5,963 bases of DNA from JAGNLA01 sp964472265 (GTDB lineage: Bacteria; Caldisericota; Caldisericia; JAAYUI01), in contig CAYYJO010000089.1 in NCBI GenBank assembly GCA_964472265.1, positions 1-5,963 of the forward strand, in the 5' to 3' direction. The translations under genes were made by a program, and so were the position numbers. The notes beneath the pieces are model-generated. The model was given only the letters and a program-made list of their open reading frames with translations, did not search any database and had not been told where the DNA came from. How positions within the stretch are numbered: the first letter of the stretch is position 1; every line of letters starts with the position of its first letter. Below, piece by piece: positions 1-5,888 of this stretch.

Positions 1-821
1 GTTCTTGCGTACCAATTGATTAATGGTAGGCATCCATCACCTCATTTTGCATACCTATATTGTATTTGTGCCTGCTTGTTGATAAGATCTTCATGATGCC
101 TGCGAAATAGGGCTATTCTCCGCAGACTAATTGTCGCCCAACAAGGAACTATAAAATCAAAGGTTCAAGCACGAAGAATTATTTTAGCAACCGAAGGTTA
201 ACAGTCAAGGTAAGCATTTAATCAAGCTCGCAGCCAGGCAGGTTTTTGGGCCAATCTAATGCGATATAACGCAGCTCTCATCTTTGTTTTATTCGATTGT
301 TAAACGATTTAACCGATTCGGTTTTGTTTCCTTGCACGGTGGTGATTCGAATTGTCGGAATTATGCAAGAAATAGTTTTTAATGCTCGATTTATCGACTT
401 AATTTCATGGAAATGATGTCATTGATTCGTTGCGTTTTAGTGCGAGTGTCAGTTTCCAGGAAACCGTCCGGTTGTTTTTCCCCATGTTCTTTCATCGACA
501 GGTAATCTGAAAATTTCTTATGGCAAAAGGTACTTATCAATACTGAATCTCTTAAATTCAATGACAAGCGAAAAATGATCGTTCAGCTTTCTACAAATCG
601 ATCATCACATTTTATAAGACAAGATATAACCGTTGTTACACGGCATAAGAAAATTGTAAAGACAGAGTTCGAGACCAATACCATCACACAAAAATAATTA
701 TGCACAATCCAACACCTCAAAGGCTTTAGAACACACATTGAACATCTTCCAAAAAAGATTGTTTTTCATCACCGATCTCGGCCGGCAATGTTTCAACTGC
801 ATAATTTGGGCAAGAATCACA

Positions 822-840
822 CAGACCGATGGCTGGTCTG
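822..840. promoter_or_regulatory. Inverted repeat upstream of operon promoter (possible operator)
   Basis: CAGACC and GGTCTG form a perfect 6-bp inverted repeat around a 7-nt centre. It ends 14 nt before the putative -35 box. The position would suit an activator or repressor site, but a 6-bp repeat can arise by chance and no known regulator is suggested. A small hairpin in the DNA is the only thing directly seen. Confidence 0.25.
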
Positions 841-854
841 CACAAAGACCCAGC

Positions 855-883
855 TTGATTAGATGGATTCTTTTTGCTAGAAT
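855..883 (+). promoter_or_regulatory. Sigma-70-type promoter of the Nudix operon, probably leaderless
   Basis: TTGATT (855-860) and TAGAAT (878-883) are separated by exactly 17 nt. The spacer ends in a T-rich run (TTTTTG). Only 6 nt separate the -10 box from the ATG at 890, so transcription starting about 7 nt downstream would begin at the start codon itself. There is no Shine-Dalgarno sequence. The epimerase gene at 4005 has the same TAGAAT box and the same 6-nt gap, which makes the assignment more credible. The boxes are seen in the sequence; the leaderless mRNA is an inference. Confidence 0.65.
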
Positions 884-889
884 GCAGTT

Positions 890-1327
890 ATGACTCATGA
901 GGAATCAGCCGGTGGAGTTGTGTTCCTTGACGGCAAGGTCGTCATCCTCCAGCGGAAAAGCAACAAGAATTGGATATTGCCAAAAGGGCACCTAGAGATT
1001 GGCGAAACGCATGAACAGGCAGCCATCCGTGAGGTGTACGAGGAGACACACCTTGTCGCCTCCCCTATTGCCGATTGTGGCGACACACACTACCAATTCA
1101 AAACCGATGAAGGAAAAATCATTGACAAATCGGTCAAATACTTCCTCATGCTCGCACAGTCAAAGAAAGTCAAGACAGAGGTCTTTTTCTGCTATTACCT
1201 TGTTCTTCCCCCAGAGCAGGCGCTAAGGAAACTGACATTCCCGCAGGACAAGAAAGTGCTAAAATCAGCTTGGGAAACTTACAAAAAGATGGCAAAAGAG
1301 GGCAAGATAGTCAATGACAAGATATGA
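890..1327 (+). CDS. Nudix hydrolase (NTP or dinucleoside-polyphosphate pyrophosphatase type)
   Basis: This 145-residue soluble protein has the single-domain size usual for the family. The N-terminal strand SAGGVVF (6-12) is typical, and the Nudix box runs from G33 to L55. It contains G33, E39, R47-E48 and E51-E52, the residues that bind Mg2+ and activate water for pyrophosphate cleavage in this family. The box ends T53-H54-L55, so the usual glycine before the final hydrophobic residue is histidine. The segment WILPKGHLEIGET and a late LTFPQDKKVL stretch resemble diadenosine-polyphosphate (Ap4A-type) hydrolases, but the substrate cannot be fixed from sequence. The start is set by the family N-terminus and the promoter 6 nt upstream; no ribosome site is present. 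It is the first gene of the operon, and its end overlaps the phosphatase gene by 14 nt, which suggests translational coupling. Confidence 0.92.
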   Translation: MTHEESAGGVVFLDGKVVILQRKSNKNWILPKGHLEIGETHEQAAIREVYEETHLVASPIADCGDTHYQFKTDEGKIIDKSVKYFLMLAQSKKVKTEVFFCYYLVLPPEQALRKLTFPQDKKVLKSAWETYKKMAKEGKIVNDKI

Positions 1328-2087
1328 ACTGGCCAAAGAGATAGCGATAACAGCTGGAAACCTGCAGATGAGCTTTTATGGCAGGGAGCTGAACACATCC
1401 ATCAAATCCAGCAACGTCGACATTGTCACTGAAATTGATTTTGCAGTACAAAGTACAATTATATCCAGGATAAACCAGCAATTCCCTGAAGACGGAATCC
1501 TTGCGGAAGAGAAGTACGCCAGGGAGTCGAAATCTGAATGGAAATGGATAATTGACCCCCTGGACGGTACAACCAACTACTCACACGGCTTCCCCCTCTA
1601 CTGTGTTTCAATCGGAGTTTACAAGGAGAGCCACGGTCATTACGGAGTAATCTACATCCCATGCCTAGAAGAGCTTTTCGAGGCTGAACGCGGACAGGGA
1701 ACGACCATGAACGGCAAGCCGGTCAAATGCAGTGAAGTGAACAAAATTGACAAGGCAATGCTGGCAACCGGTTTCCCATACGACATAAACCCAATGGCTG
1801 AAGACAATGTTCCTGAGTTCAAAAAATTCCTGCAGGAAGCACAGGCTGTAAGGAGAGTCGGTTCAGCAGCGATAGCATTGGCCTACATTGCTTGCGGAAG
1901 ACTCGATGGTTTGTGGGAAATGAAGCTGCGTCCGTGGGACATGGCCGCAGGTGCGATAATGATAAATGAATCTGGTGGAATGGTGACCGGTGGATACGGT
2001 GGCGAACCTTTCGATCTGTTCAACAGGAAGGTGGTTGCCTCAAACGGTCTGATTCATGACCAGATAATCGAGATACTCAGGCGATGA
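1314..2087 (+). CDS. Inositol monophosphatase-family phosphatase
   Basis: The protein has 257 residues, the normal length for this Mg2+-dependent, lithium-sensitive type phosphatase family (SuhB/IMPase). The metal-binding motifs are all present: E65-E66 in LAEEKY, D81-P-L83-D84-G-T-T-N88 in the first signature, and W208-D209 with the downstream GG in the second (RPWDMAAGAIMINESGG). VDIVTEID (35-42) is the usual N-terminal motif. These residues show an active enzyme that hydrolyses a phosphomonoester such as inositol 1-phosphate, a sugar phosphate or a 3'-phosphonucleotide; the substrate is not certain. It starts inside the Nudix gene, with a weak AGAGGG about 11 nt before the ATG, and ends in an ATGA overlap with the methyltransferase gene. 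It is therefore almost certainly translated from the same mRNA as both neighbours. No truncation or missing catalytic residue was seen. Confidence 0.95.
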   Translation: MTRYELAKEIAITAGNLQMSFYGRELNTSIKSSNVDIVTEIDFAVQSTIISRINQQFPEDGILAEEKYARESKSEWKWIIDPLDGTTNYSHGFPLYCVSIGVYKESHGHYGVIYIPCLEELFEAERGQGTTMNGKPVKCSEVNKIDKAMLATGFPYDINPMAEDNVPEFKKFLQEAQAVRRVGSAAIALAYIACGRLDGLWEMKLRPWDMAAGAIMINESGGMVTGGYGGEPFDLFNRKVVASNGLIHDQIIEILRR

Positions 2088-2836
2088 CCGCCCAGACGAT
2101 TCTCGACGCTTTAGGCCCCAACTACGATCTCTACGTTGACTGGAACCGTCGTTTGTCGGCGGAAATCCCGTTCCTGACAAAACTCCTCCGTTCAAGCGGA
2201 AACGCCAAGAAAATCCTCGACGTTGGCTGTGCAACCGGCATGCACGCAATCGAACTTGCCAAGCAGGGATATGAAGTTTTTGGCATTGACGAATCAGAAC
2301 GACTGATCGAGAAAGCCAAGAAAAACTCGCTTGAAAACAAGATTTACATCCCCTTCCAGGTGCTTTCCATGATCGACATCGAAAAGCATCCTGCAAAACC
2401 CTTTGATGCCGTTGTCATGCTCGGAAACATCATTTCGTTTCTTGAGGACGAGGATCAGGCTGTTCATTTCTTCAAGTCGGCCATGAACGTGCTCAAAACC
2501 GGCGGACATCTGATCGTCCAGACGGCCAACTATCGAAGGATGCTGCTTGAAGGCAACCGTTTCGAACTGGTCACAACCTGCCAGTCTGACATCATGTTCA
2601 TGAAGGTGTACGACCTCGACCCCAAGAAGGCCAACCTTTCTGTGCTCATGCTCGAAAAAAACAATTGCTGGCAGATGAAATCCGTGACACAGCCAATCAT
2701 GATCCTCAACAAGGAGGATCTCGTGAGGTTTGCATCACGCTCAAAATACGCCTCGATCTGTCTTTACGGGAAACTGGACGGATCGACGTTCCGCGGGGAG
2801 TCCTCAGACCAGCTGGTGGCAGTGTTTCGGAAGTAA
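2084..2836 (+). CDS. Class I SAM-dependent methyltransferase
   Basis: This 250-residue protein has a Rossmann-type methyltransferase fold. Motif I, ILDVGCATGMHAIELA (44-59), is the glycine-rich S-adenosylmethionine loop. D69 in VFGIDES (65-71) is the acidic residue expected to bind the ribose hydroxyls. The later FDAVVMLGNIISFLED and the VLKTGGHLIVQTANY stretch match motifs IV and VI. The methyl acceptor is unknown; a small molecule is more likely than DNA or rRNA, judging from the general resemblance to glycine/sarcosine and ubiquinone-type enzymes. The start overlaps the phosphatase stop as ATGA, so it is the third gene of the operon. The 3' end is odd: the last nine residues, DQLVAVFRK, are encoded a second time 1,130 bp downstream. 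The present gene end therefore seems to have been brought in by the inserted AT-rich DNA, leaving the protein itself full length. Confidence 0.93.
   Translation: MTAQTILDALGPNYDLYVDWNRRLSAEIPFLTKLLRSSGNAKKILDVGCATGMHAIELAKQGYEVFGIDESERLIEKAKKNSLENKIYIPFQVLSMIDIEKHPAKPFDAVVMLGNIISFLEDEDQAVHFFKSAMNVLKTGGHLIVQTANYRRMLLEGNRFELVTTCQSDIMFMKVYDLDPKKANLSVLMLEKNNCWQMKSVTQPIMILNKEDLVRFASRSKYASICLYGKLDGSTFRGESSDQLVAVFRK
2805..2823 (+). repeat. Left copy of 19-bp direct repeat (putative attL)
   Basis: CAGACCAGCTGGTGGCAGT is identical to 3935-3953. It lies inside the last codons of the methyltransferase gene and contains the perfect 10-bp palindrome ACCAGCTGGT (2808-2817). Upstream of it the two copies share no further similarity. 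Downstream they diverge in base sequence but still encode the same amino acids. A 19-base perfect match is far beyond chance in a 6-kb window. Confidence 0.93.
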
Positions 2837-2847
2837 AGATTTTTGTT

Positions 2848-2854
2848 GGAGGGG
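2848..2854 (+). promoter_or_regulatory. Shine-Dalgarno sequence that fixes the lipoprotein start
   Basis: GGAGGGG lies just before the ATG at 2857; the GGAGG core ends 4 nt upstream. It is the strongest ribosome site in the window. It supports a start at 2857 rather than the in-frame ATG at 2665, which lies deep inside the methyltransferase gene. It contrasts with the two genes that seem to be leaderless. Confidence 0.8.
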
Positions 2855-2856
2855 AT

Positions 2857-3885
2857 ATGAAAAAATTATTATTAGTGCCACTAATTATAATAATTAACAT
2901 ATCATGTATTCAACAAGAATGGTCATCAAACACAATTAGCTACCCAAATAATAAACAGGATATCAATTGCAGAAGTAAACTTTTTTTTGACCTTGAAAAA
3001 GTATACATTCAAACGCGTGAAACATCTCTCTATGTATCTAATATTGCAGTTGTTTGCCCACGAGATGGCAAAATTGGTCAAGTTCACGTGACAGCTAATG
3101 TTGATGGAAACAAAATTTTTGAAACATGGCTTGAATGCGATAAGAAAAATTATGTGTATATCGGGGATATTGCAATATCGTTAGAAAATATAGATGAATT
3201 TACTGAACTAGAATTGATTGCCGAGAATCAAAAAAATACTAATTCGTATACAAAAATATTTCCATATTGGTTTAACTATAAATCACCAGATCCAAACCAA
3301 ATCCAACGTAAAAAAAATCAATACATCGACGAAAAGATAGGGAAAGAAATTATCGAAAAAGTTGTTTACCAGAATTGGTGGTATTCAGTACTACTAACTA
3401 AATCAAATATTGCGATAGAAGTTGATTTTACTGTAACAACAACCAAGCTCACTCGCGAGTTAACATTCAAACAACGCAGTTATGATCTTTGTGAGAACAA
3501 ATTGATCGAAATCGACAAATTCTTCAATCAAGATTTTTCTGAGGAGTACAGCGGTAATCATAAAAATGGTCAGGTTGTTATTGTTCAAGAAGGCAATAAA
3601 CTTATTTTTTATCGAGATTTATTTGATTCTGAAAAATATGATCCAGTAGTGCTTTATGACGATAATGTAATTAGTGTTTATACATTTGATGGTTTTATCA
3701 TTAAACATGAGAAACAAAAAAGTAAAGTGATAAAATATTGGTATCATTATACTCGGGTCTATGAATTCAAATTTGATCATAATGATCCTGATCATTTCAT
3801 TTTGCATATGAGTGCAGATCGTGGGAAAGGCGATATATATCTTGTATCATTCATCGATGGCAGCAAAATCAGGATTGACAAATAA
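2857..3885 (+). CDS. AT-rich predicted lipoprotein of unknown function
   Basis: The protein has 342 residues and I do not recognise its family. The N-terminus MKKLLLVPLIIIINISC is a short signal peptide: two lysines, a hydrophobic core, then Cys17 in a relaxed lipobox (N-I-S-C, with asparagine where leucine is usual). It is therefore probably lipid-anchored at the cell envelope. The mature part has no membrane helix. It looks rich in beta-strands, with an N-terminal half (about 24-140) containing Cys38, Cys67 and Cys94, a lysine- and charge-rich linker near 145-168, and a C-terminal half rich in aromatic residues (NWWYSV at 173-178, KYWYHYTRVYEF later). The gene is roughly one third G+C with many A- or T-ending codons, unlike every neighbour. 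It starts 20 nt after the methyltransferase stop and lies between two copies of a 19-bp repeat, which suggests acquired cargo. No promoter of its own is evident, so it may be read from the upstream operon. Confidence 0.82.
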   Translation: MKKLLLVPLIIIINISCIQQEWSSNTISYPNNKQDINCRSKLFFDLEKVYIQTRETSLYVSNIAVVCPRDGKIGQVHVTANVDGNKIFETWLECDKKNYVYIGDIAISLENIDEFTELELIAENQKNTNSYTKIFPYWFNYKSPDPNQIQRKKNQYIDEKIGKEIIEKVVYQNWWYSVLLTKSNIAIEVDFTVTTTKLTRELTFKQRSYDLCENKLIEIDKFFNQDFSEEYSGNHKNGQVVIVQEGNKLIFYRDLFDSEKYDPVVLYDDNVISVYTFDGFIIKHEKQKSKVIKYWYHYTRVYEFKFDHNDPDHFILHMSADRGKGDIYLVSFIDGSKIRIDK

Positions 3886-3920
3886 TCCCAATAAACATCA
3901 GTTAATATCTGAATCTATGT

Positions 3921-3930
3921 CTTACGTAAG
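3921..3930. repeat. Perfect 10-bp palindrome at the right cassette boundary
   Basis: CTTACGTAAG is fully self-complementary and lies 4 nt before the right 19-bp repeat, which itself holds another perfect 10-bp palindrome (3938-3947). It is the only such site between the lipoprotein stop and the repeat. It could be a recombinase or regulator site, or chance. Confidence 0.4.
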
Positions 3931-3934
3931 CACA

Positions 3935-3953
3935 CAGACCAGCTGGTGGCAGT
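3935..3953 (+). repeat. Right copy of 19-bp direct repeat (putative attR)
   Basis: This is identical to 2805-2823. It opens the displaced methyltransferase gene end and is followed by the epimerase promoter, so its downstream flank is probably the original chromosomal one. The AT-rich segment ends just to its left. Confidence 0.93.
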
Positions 3954-3966
3954 TTTCAGGAAATAG
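3937..3966 (+). pseudogene. Displaced original 3' end of the methyltransferase gene
   Basis: Ten codons read DQLVAVFRK-stop, exactly the C-terminus of the methyltransferase at 2807-2836. The first five codons are identical in bases. The remaining four sense codons and the stop all differ without changing the meaning: GTT/GTG, TTC/TTT, AGG/CGG, AAA/AAG and TAG/TAA. There is no start codon for it, and a stop lies just upstream in the same frame at 3910-3912, so it is an untranslated relic. Its retention of the coding end, next to host-like DNA, suggests this is the ancestral end of the gene. Confidence 0.8.
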
Positions 3967-3970
3967 TTTG

Positions 3971-3998
3971 TTGCCGTTGTGATTTTTTGTCCTAGAAT
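3971..3998 (+). promoter_or_regulatory. Promoter of the epimerase gene, probably leaderless
   Basis: TTGCCG (3971-3976) and TAGAAT (3993-3998) are 16 nt apart, with a T-rich spacer (GATTTTTTG) like that of the operon promoter at 855-883. The -10 box ends 6 nt before the ATG at 4005, so the message would begin at or next to the start codon. There is no Shine-Dalgarno. The -35 box is weaker than the -10 box. Confidence 0.6.
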
Positions 3999-4004
3999 CT
4001 CAGC

Positions 4005-4952
4005 ATGAAAAAACTTAGGATTCTTGTTACAGGTGCATCGGGATTTCTTGGTGGTATTACAGCTGAAAAGCTTGCGAAATTGGGGCACGAAATCATCTGC
4101 CCGGTAAGGAAACCTTGTGAAATAAAGGGCTGCAAGGTGGTTATCGAAAAATATGACGGCGAGTACTTCAAAGACATTGTAGCTCCAATCGATGTTTTCG
4201 TAAACAACATCGGCCACATCAACGACCACCTCAGCTACGAAAAGCTCAGGCCAGTCAACGTAGAGATGCAGCCAAAACTGGTCGAAGCAGCCAAAAAGCT
4301 TGGAGCCAAGAGGTATATTCACATCAGTTCGGTTGCCGTCTGCGGAATGGGCGGGAAAGATTCACCAATCTGCGAAGACGACAGGCTTGGCGACGACATG
4401 GGCTACGGCAAATCCAAGCGTGAAGGCGAGATCGAAGTTGTTAAAAAATGCAAAGAACTCGGGATGGAATTGGTTATCTTGAGACCAAGCGCCATCTACG
4501 GCCCAAAATCAAAATCCGACAACGGCAAAAAAATCAGGATGCTTCTGAAAACTCCGATAAGGATGATCGGTACAGGTAAACAGAGATGGCACATTGTCCA
4601 CGTTGATGACGTTGCCGATTCAATCATTTGCGCCATTAATGCAGAGGATGCCGACGGTGCCGTTTGCAACATCTCAGGACCAGACCCGATGACGGCAAAA
4701 GACCTGGTGAAAATGGCTTGTGAAGTCATGAAGGTTTCTCCAAGGGGAATCAGAATTCCTGGCTGGCTGACGAAAGCTGCTGCATCATTTGTTGAGTTCA
4801 TATCACCAAAGAAGCCGTTTTTTGGGAAGTTTGCAGCCAATCTGCTGCTGGAGTCTCACGAGTATGATATTACGAGGGCGAAGGAACGTCTGGCCTTTGT
4901 TCCGTCACGCCACCTGCGCGACGAACTCCTGGAATCTTTACCAAAATCTTAG
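4005..4952 (+). CDS. NAD(P)-dependent epimerase/dehydratase (extended SDR)
   Basis: The 315 residues have the length and layout of extended short-chain dehydrogenases. TGASGFLGG (9-17) is the glycine-rich nucleotide-binding motif. NNIGHIND (67-74) is where the family places the end of the cofactor-binding strands. Ser108/Ser109 with Tyr134 and Lys138 (YGKSK) form the catalytic set. LRPSAIYGP (159-167) and HVDDVADSI (199-207) are the usual substrate-side motifs. Such enzymes act on nucleotide sugars, flavonoid-like alcohols or sterols; the substrate here is unknown, and a role in envelope sugar synthesis is only a possibility. The start follows the family N-terminus (MKKLRILVTGASG) and the promoter 6 nt upstream. 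The C-terminal YDITRAKERLAFVP is also typical, so the gene end is real although it overlaps the membrane-protein gene on the other strand by 83 nt. Confidence 0.93.
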   Translation: MKKLRILVTGASGFLGGITAEKLAKLGHEIICPVRKPCEIKGCKVVIEKYDGEYFKDIVAPIDVFVNNIGHINDHLSYEKLRPVNVEMQPKLVEAAKKLGAKRYIHISSVAVCGMGGKDSPICEDDRLGDDMGYGKSKREGEIEVVKKCKELGMELVILRPSAIYGPKSKSDNGKKIRMLLKTPIRMIGTGKQRWHIVHVDDVADSIICAINAEDADGAVCNISGPDPMTAKDLVKMACEVMKVSPRGIRIPGWLTKAAASFVEFISPKKPFFGKFAANLLLESHEYDITRAKERLAFVPSRHLRDELLESLPKS

Positions 4953-5865
4953 CACCAATCTTCTTGGCGGCAAGCCATCCGATCCTTAAAAACGAAGGCG
5001 CAAGCTGACCTTTACTCCTTTTTGAAAGAGTGTAGGCAATCTCTGCTCCAAAGAGAATGATCACAACCGAGAGGTAAATCCAAAACACAGCGCCAAGAAC
5101 GGTTCCCAGAGCGCCGTAGATCATCTTGATCGTTGAGAAATATTCAAGGTAAATGGTAAACGCCCATTTGAGCAGGTTCCACAGCAACGCCGCAAACACC
5201 GCCCCCCAGAAGGCGTCCCTGAAACGCTTTTTCGTGTTTGGCATGATCAGATAGATGAGCAGGCAGAGTATGCCGAAAATGAGCCATGAAAAAACATTTT
5301 GAATCACTATCGCAAAAGCCGGCACATCCTTGATGATCGAATTGACGACCGGATTTGAAGTTACTGCTGCATAGCCGATTATTGGCGATGCCAGAATTCC
5401 AAACAGCAAGAGCGTGTTGAGGATCAGGGAAAGACCGATTGAGTACAGGTAAGACGACCAGATGGGGCGAAGCTTTGTCTCAAAAATCTTGTTGATTGAA
5501 AACTCCAGGCTTCGAAACATTCCGCCTGCCGTAAAAAGAAGGGTCACAATACCCCAGAAAGTTGTAATGCCCTGGTCAACTATCACGCGACCAAGCAGGT
5601 GCTTGAACCAATCAAGGGTTTTCTCATCGACAAAAAGCCTGCCCAAAACATCGTAAATCGACTTGAGAACATCCTGATTTTTAAGCAACATGCCAAACAC
5701 TGAGAATCCAAAAAGGATGAACGGCACAATGGCAAGGAGCATGTAGAAAGAAACTGATGCTGCCAGGATGAAGTCTGAATGCGCAACGAAGTTTACACCC
5801 GATTCTGCAAGAATCCTGATGGGTCTAAGTACCAGTCTTTTAATTGTGAGATTGAATGAAGGCAT
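4870..5865 (-). CDS. YihY/BrkB-family inner-membrane protein
   Basis: The protein has 331 residues with about six hydrophobic segments: roughly 32-60, 98-115, 138-165, 182-208, 217-240 and 253-280. The family signatures are clear: AASVSFYMLLAIVPFILFG (35-53), FTAGGMFRSLE (111-121), and the block from MPNTKKRFRDAFWGA (208-222) through YGALGTVLGAVFWIYLSV to LFGAEIAY (271-278). Members were once called ribonuclease BN, but that activity belongs to another protein. They are polytopic membrane proteins of uncertain, possibly transport-related, function. I place the start at 5865 because the longer frame continues into the tRNA gene and translates it. No Shine-Dalgarno precedes the ATG. The tail after about residue 304 (GVRRAGG...PDVPSPS) is read antisense to the epimerase end, looks unconserved, and may be a read-on after loss of an earlier stop. 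Confidence 0.92.
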   Translation of the reverse strand: MPSFNLTIKRLVLRPIRILAESGVNFVAHSDFILAASVSFYMLLAIVPFILFGFSVFGMLLKNQDVLKSIYDVLGRLFVDEKTLDWFKHLLGRVIVDQGITTFWGIVTLLFTAGGMFRSLEFSINKIFETKLRPIWSSYLYSIGLSLILNTLLLFGILASPIIGYAAVTSNPVVNSIIKDVPAFAIVIQNVFSWLIFGILCLLIYLIMPNTKKRFRDAFWGAVFAALLWNLLKWAFTIYLEYFSTIKMIYGALGTVLGAVFWIYLSVVIILFGAEIAYTLSKRSKGQLAPSFLRIGWLAAKKIGAKILVKIPGVRRAGGVTEQRPDVPSPS

Positions 5866-5888
5866 TGTTAGGTTTTGATTTGGGAAAA

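Larger units (their letters stand above)
1..889. other. Long non-coding stretch upstream of the operon
   Basis: No open reading frame in this stretch has a plausible start, a ribosome site and a recognisable protein. The only frame of more than 60 codons is a - strand one at 698-898 that runs into the start of the Nudix gene and looks like nothing known. Sampled lines are about 33-43% G+C, lower than the operon that follows. I see no tRNA, rRNA, CRISPR or insertion-sequence ends. Small hairpins are scattered through it (for example 311-323 and 575-605), but they are no better than chance for this length. Only the last ~70 bases can be given a function: a promoter at 855-883 and a short inverted repeat at 822-840. 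The rest could be a decayed gene or the far end of an accessory region; I cannot tell which. Confidence 0.6.
2805..3934 (+). mobile_element. Putative 1.13-kb inserted cassette carrying a lipoprotein gene
   Basis: The segment from the start of the left 19-bp repeat to just before the right one looks like inserted DNA. Its single gene is about one third G+C, against about 48% in the methyltransferase before it, and both boundaries of the change fall near the repeats. Removing one repeat plus the intervening DNA would restore a complete methyltransferase gene ending at 3966, 38 nt before the epimerase start. The insert carries its own version of the methyltransferase tail (2824-2836), so the host gene is not broken. 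It holds no integrase or transposase gene and no terminal inverted repeats, so it would need a recombinase supplied elsewhere, or homologous recombination. The insertion is inferred from structure; no empty site is available for comparison. Confidence 0.72.

Noticed and set aside
136..142. GCCCAAC, like the outer half-site of an integron attC
   Set aside because: No matching GTTRRRY partner at a suitable distance and no imperfect inverted repeat between; a 7-base degenerate motif is expected by chance.
311..329. Hairpin AACCG/CGGTT followed by a T-rich run, like a terminator
   Set aside because: The stem is only 5 bp, the T run is interrupted, and no gene ends before it in view.
575..605. 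7-bp inverted repeat ATGATCG/CGATCAT with a 17-nt loop
   Set aside because: About one such repeat is expected by chance in a stretch this long, and nothing near it needs an operator.
698..898. 66-codon frame on the - strand before the Nudix gene
   Set aside because: It runs antisense across the operon promoter, lacks a ribosome site and resembles no protein I know.
2665..2856. N-terminal extension of the lipoprotein frame back to an ATG at 2665
   Set aside because: It lies inside the methyltransferase gene in another frame, has no ribosome site, and would bury the signal peptide. The ATG at 2857 follows a strong GGAGGGG.
2807..3966. Remnant of a full tandem duplication of the methyltransferase gene
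   Set aside because: Similarity upstream of the second gene end stops sharply at the 19-bp repeat, with a stop codon at 3910-3912 and no further methyltransferase sequence. Insertion explains this better, though an extreme deletion cannot be excluded.
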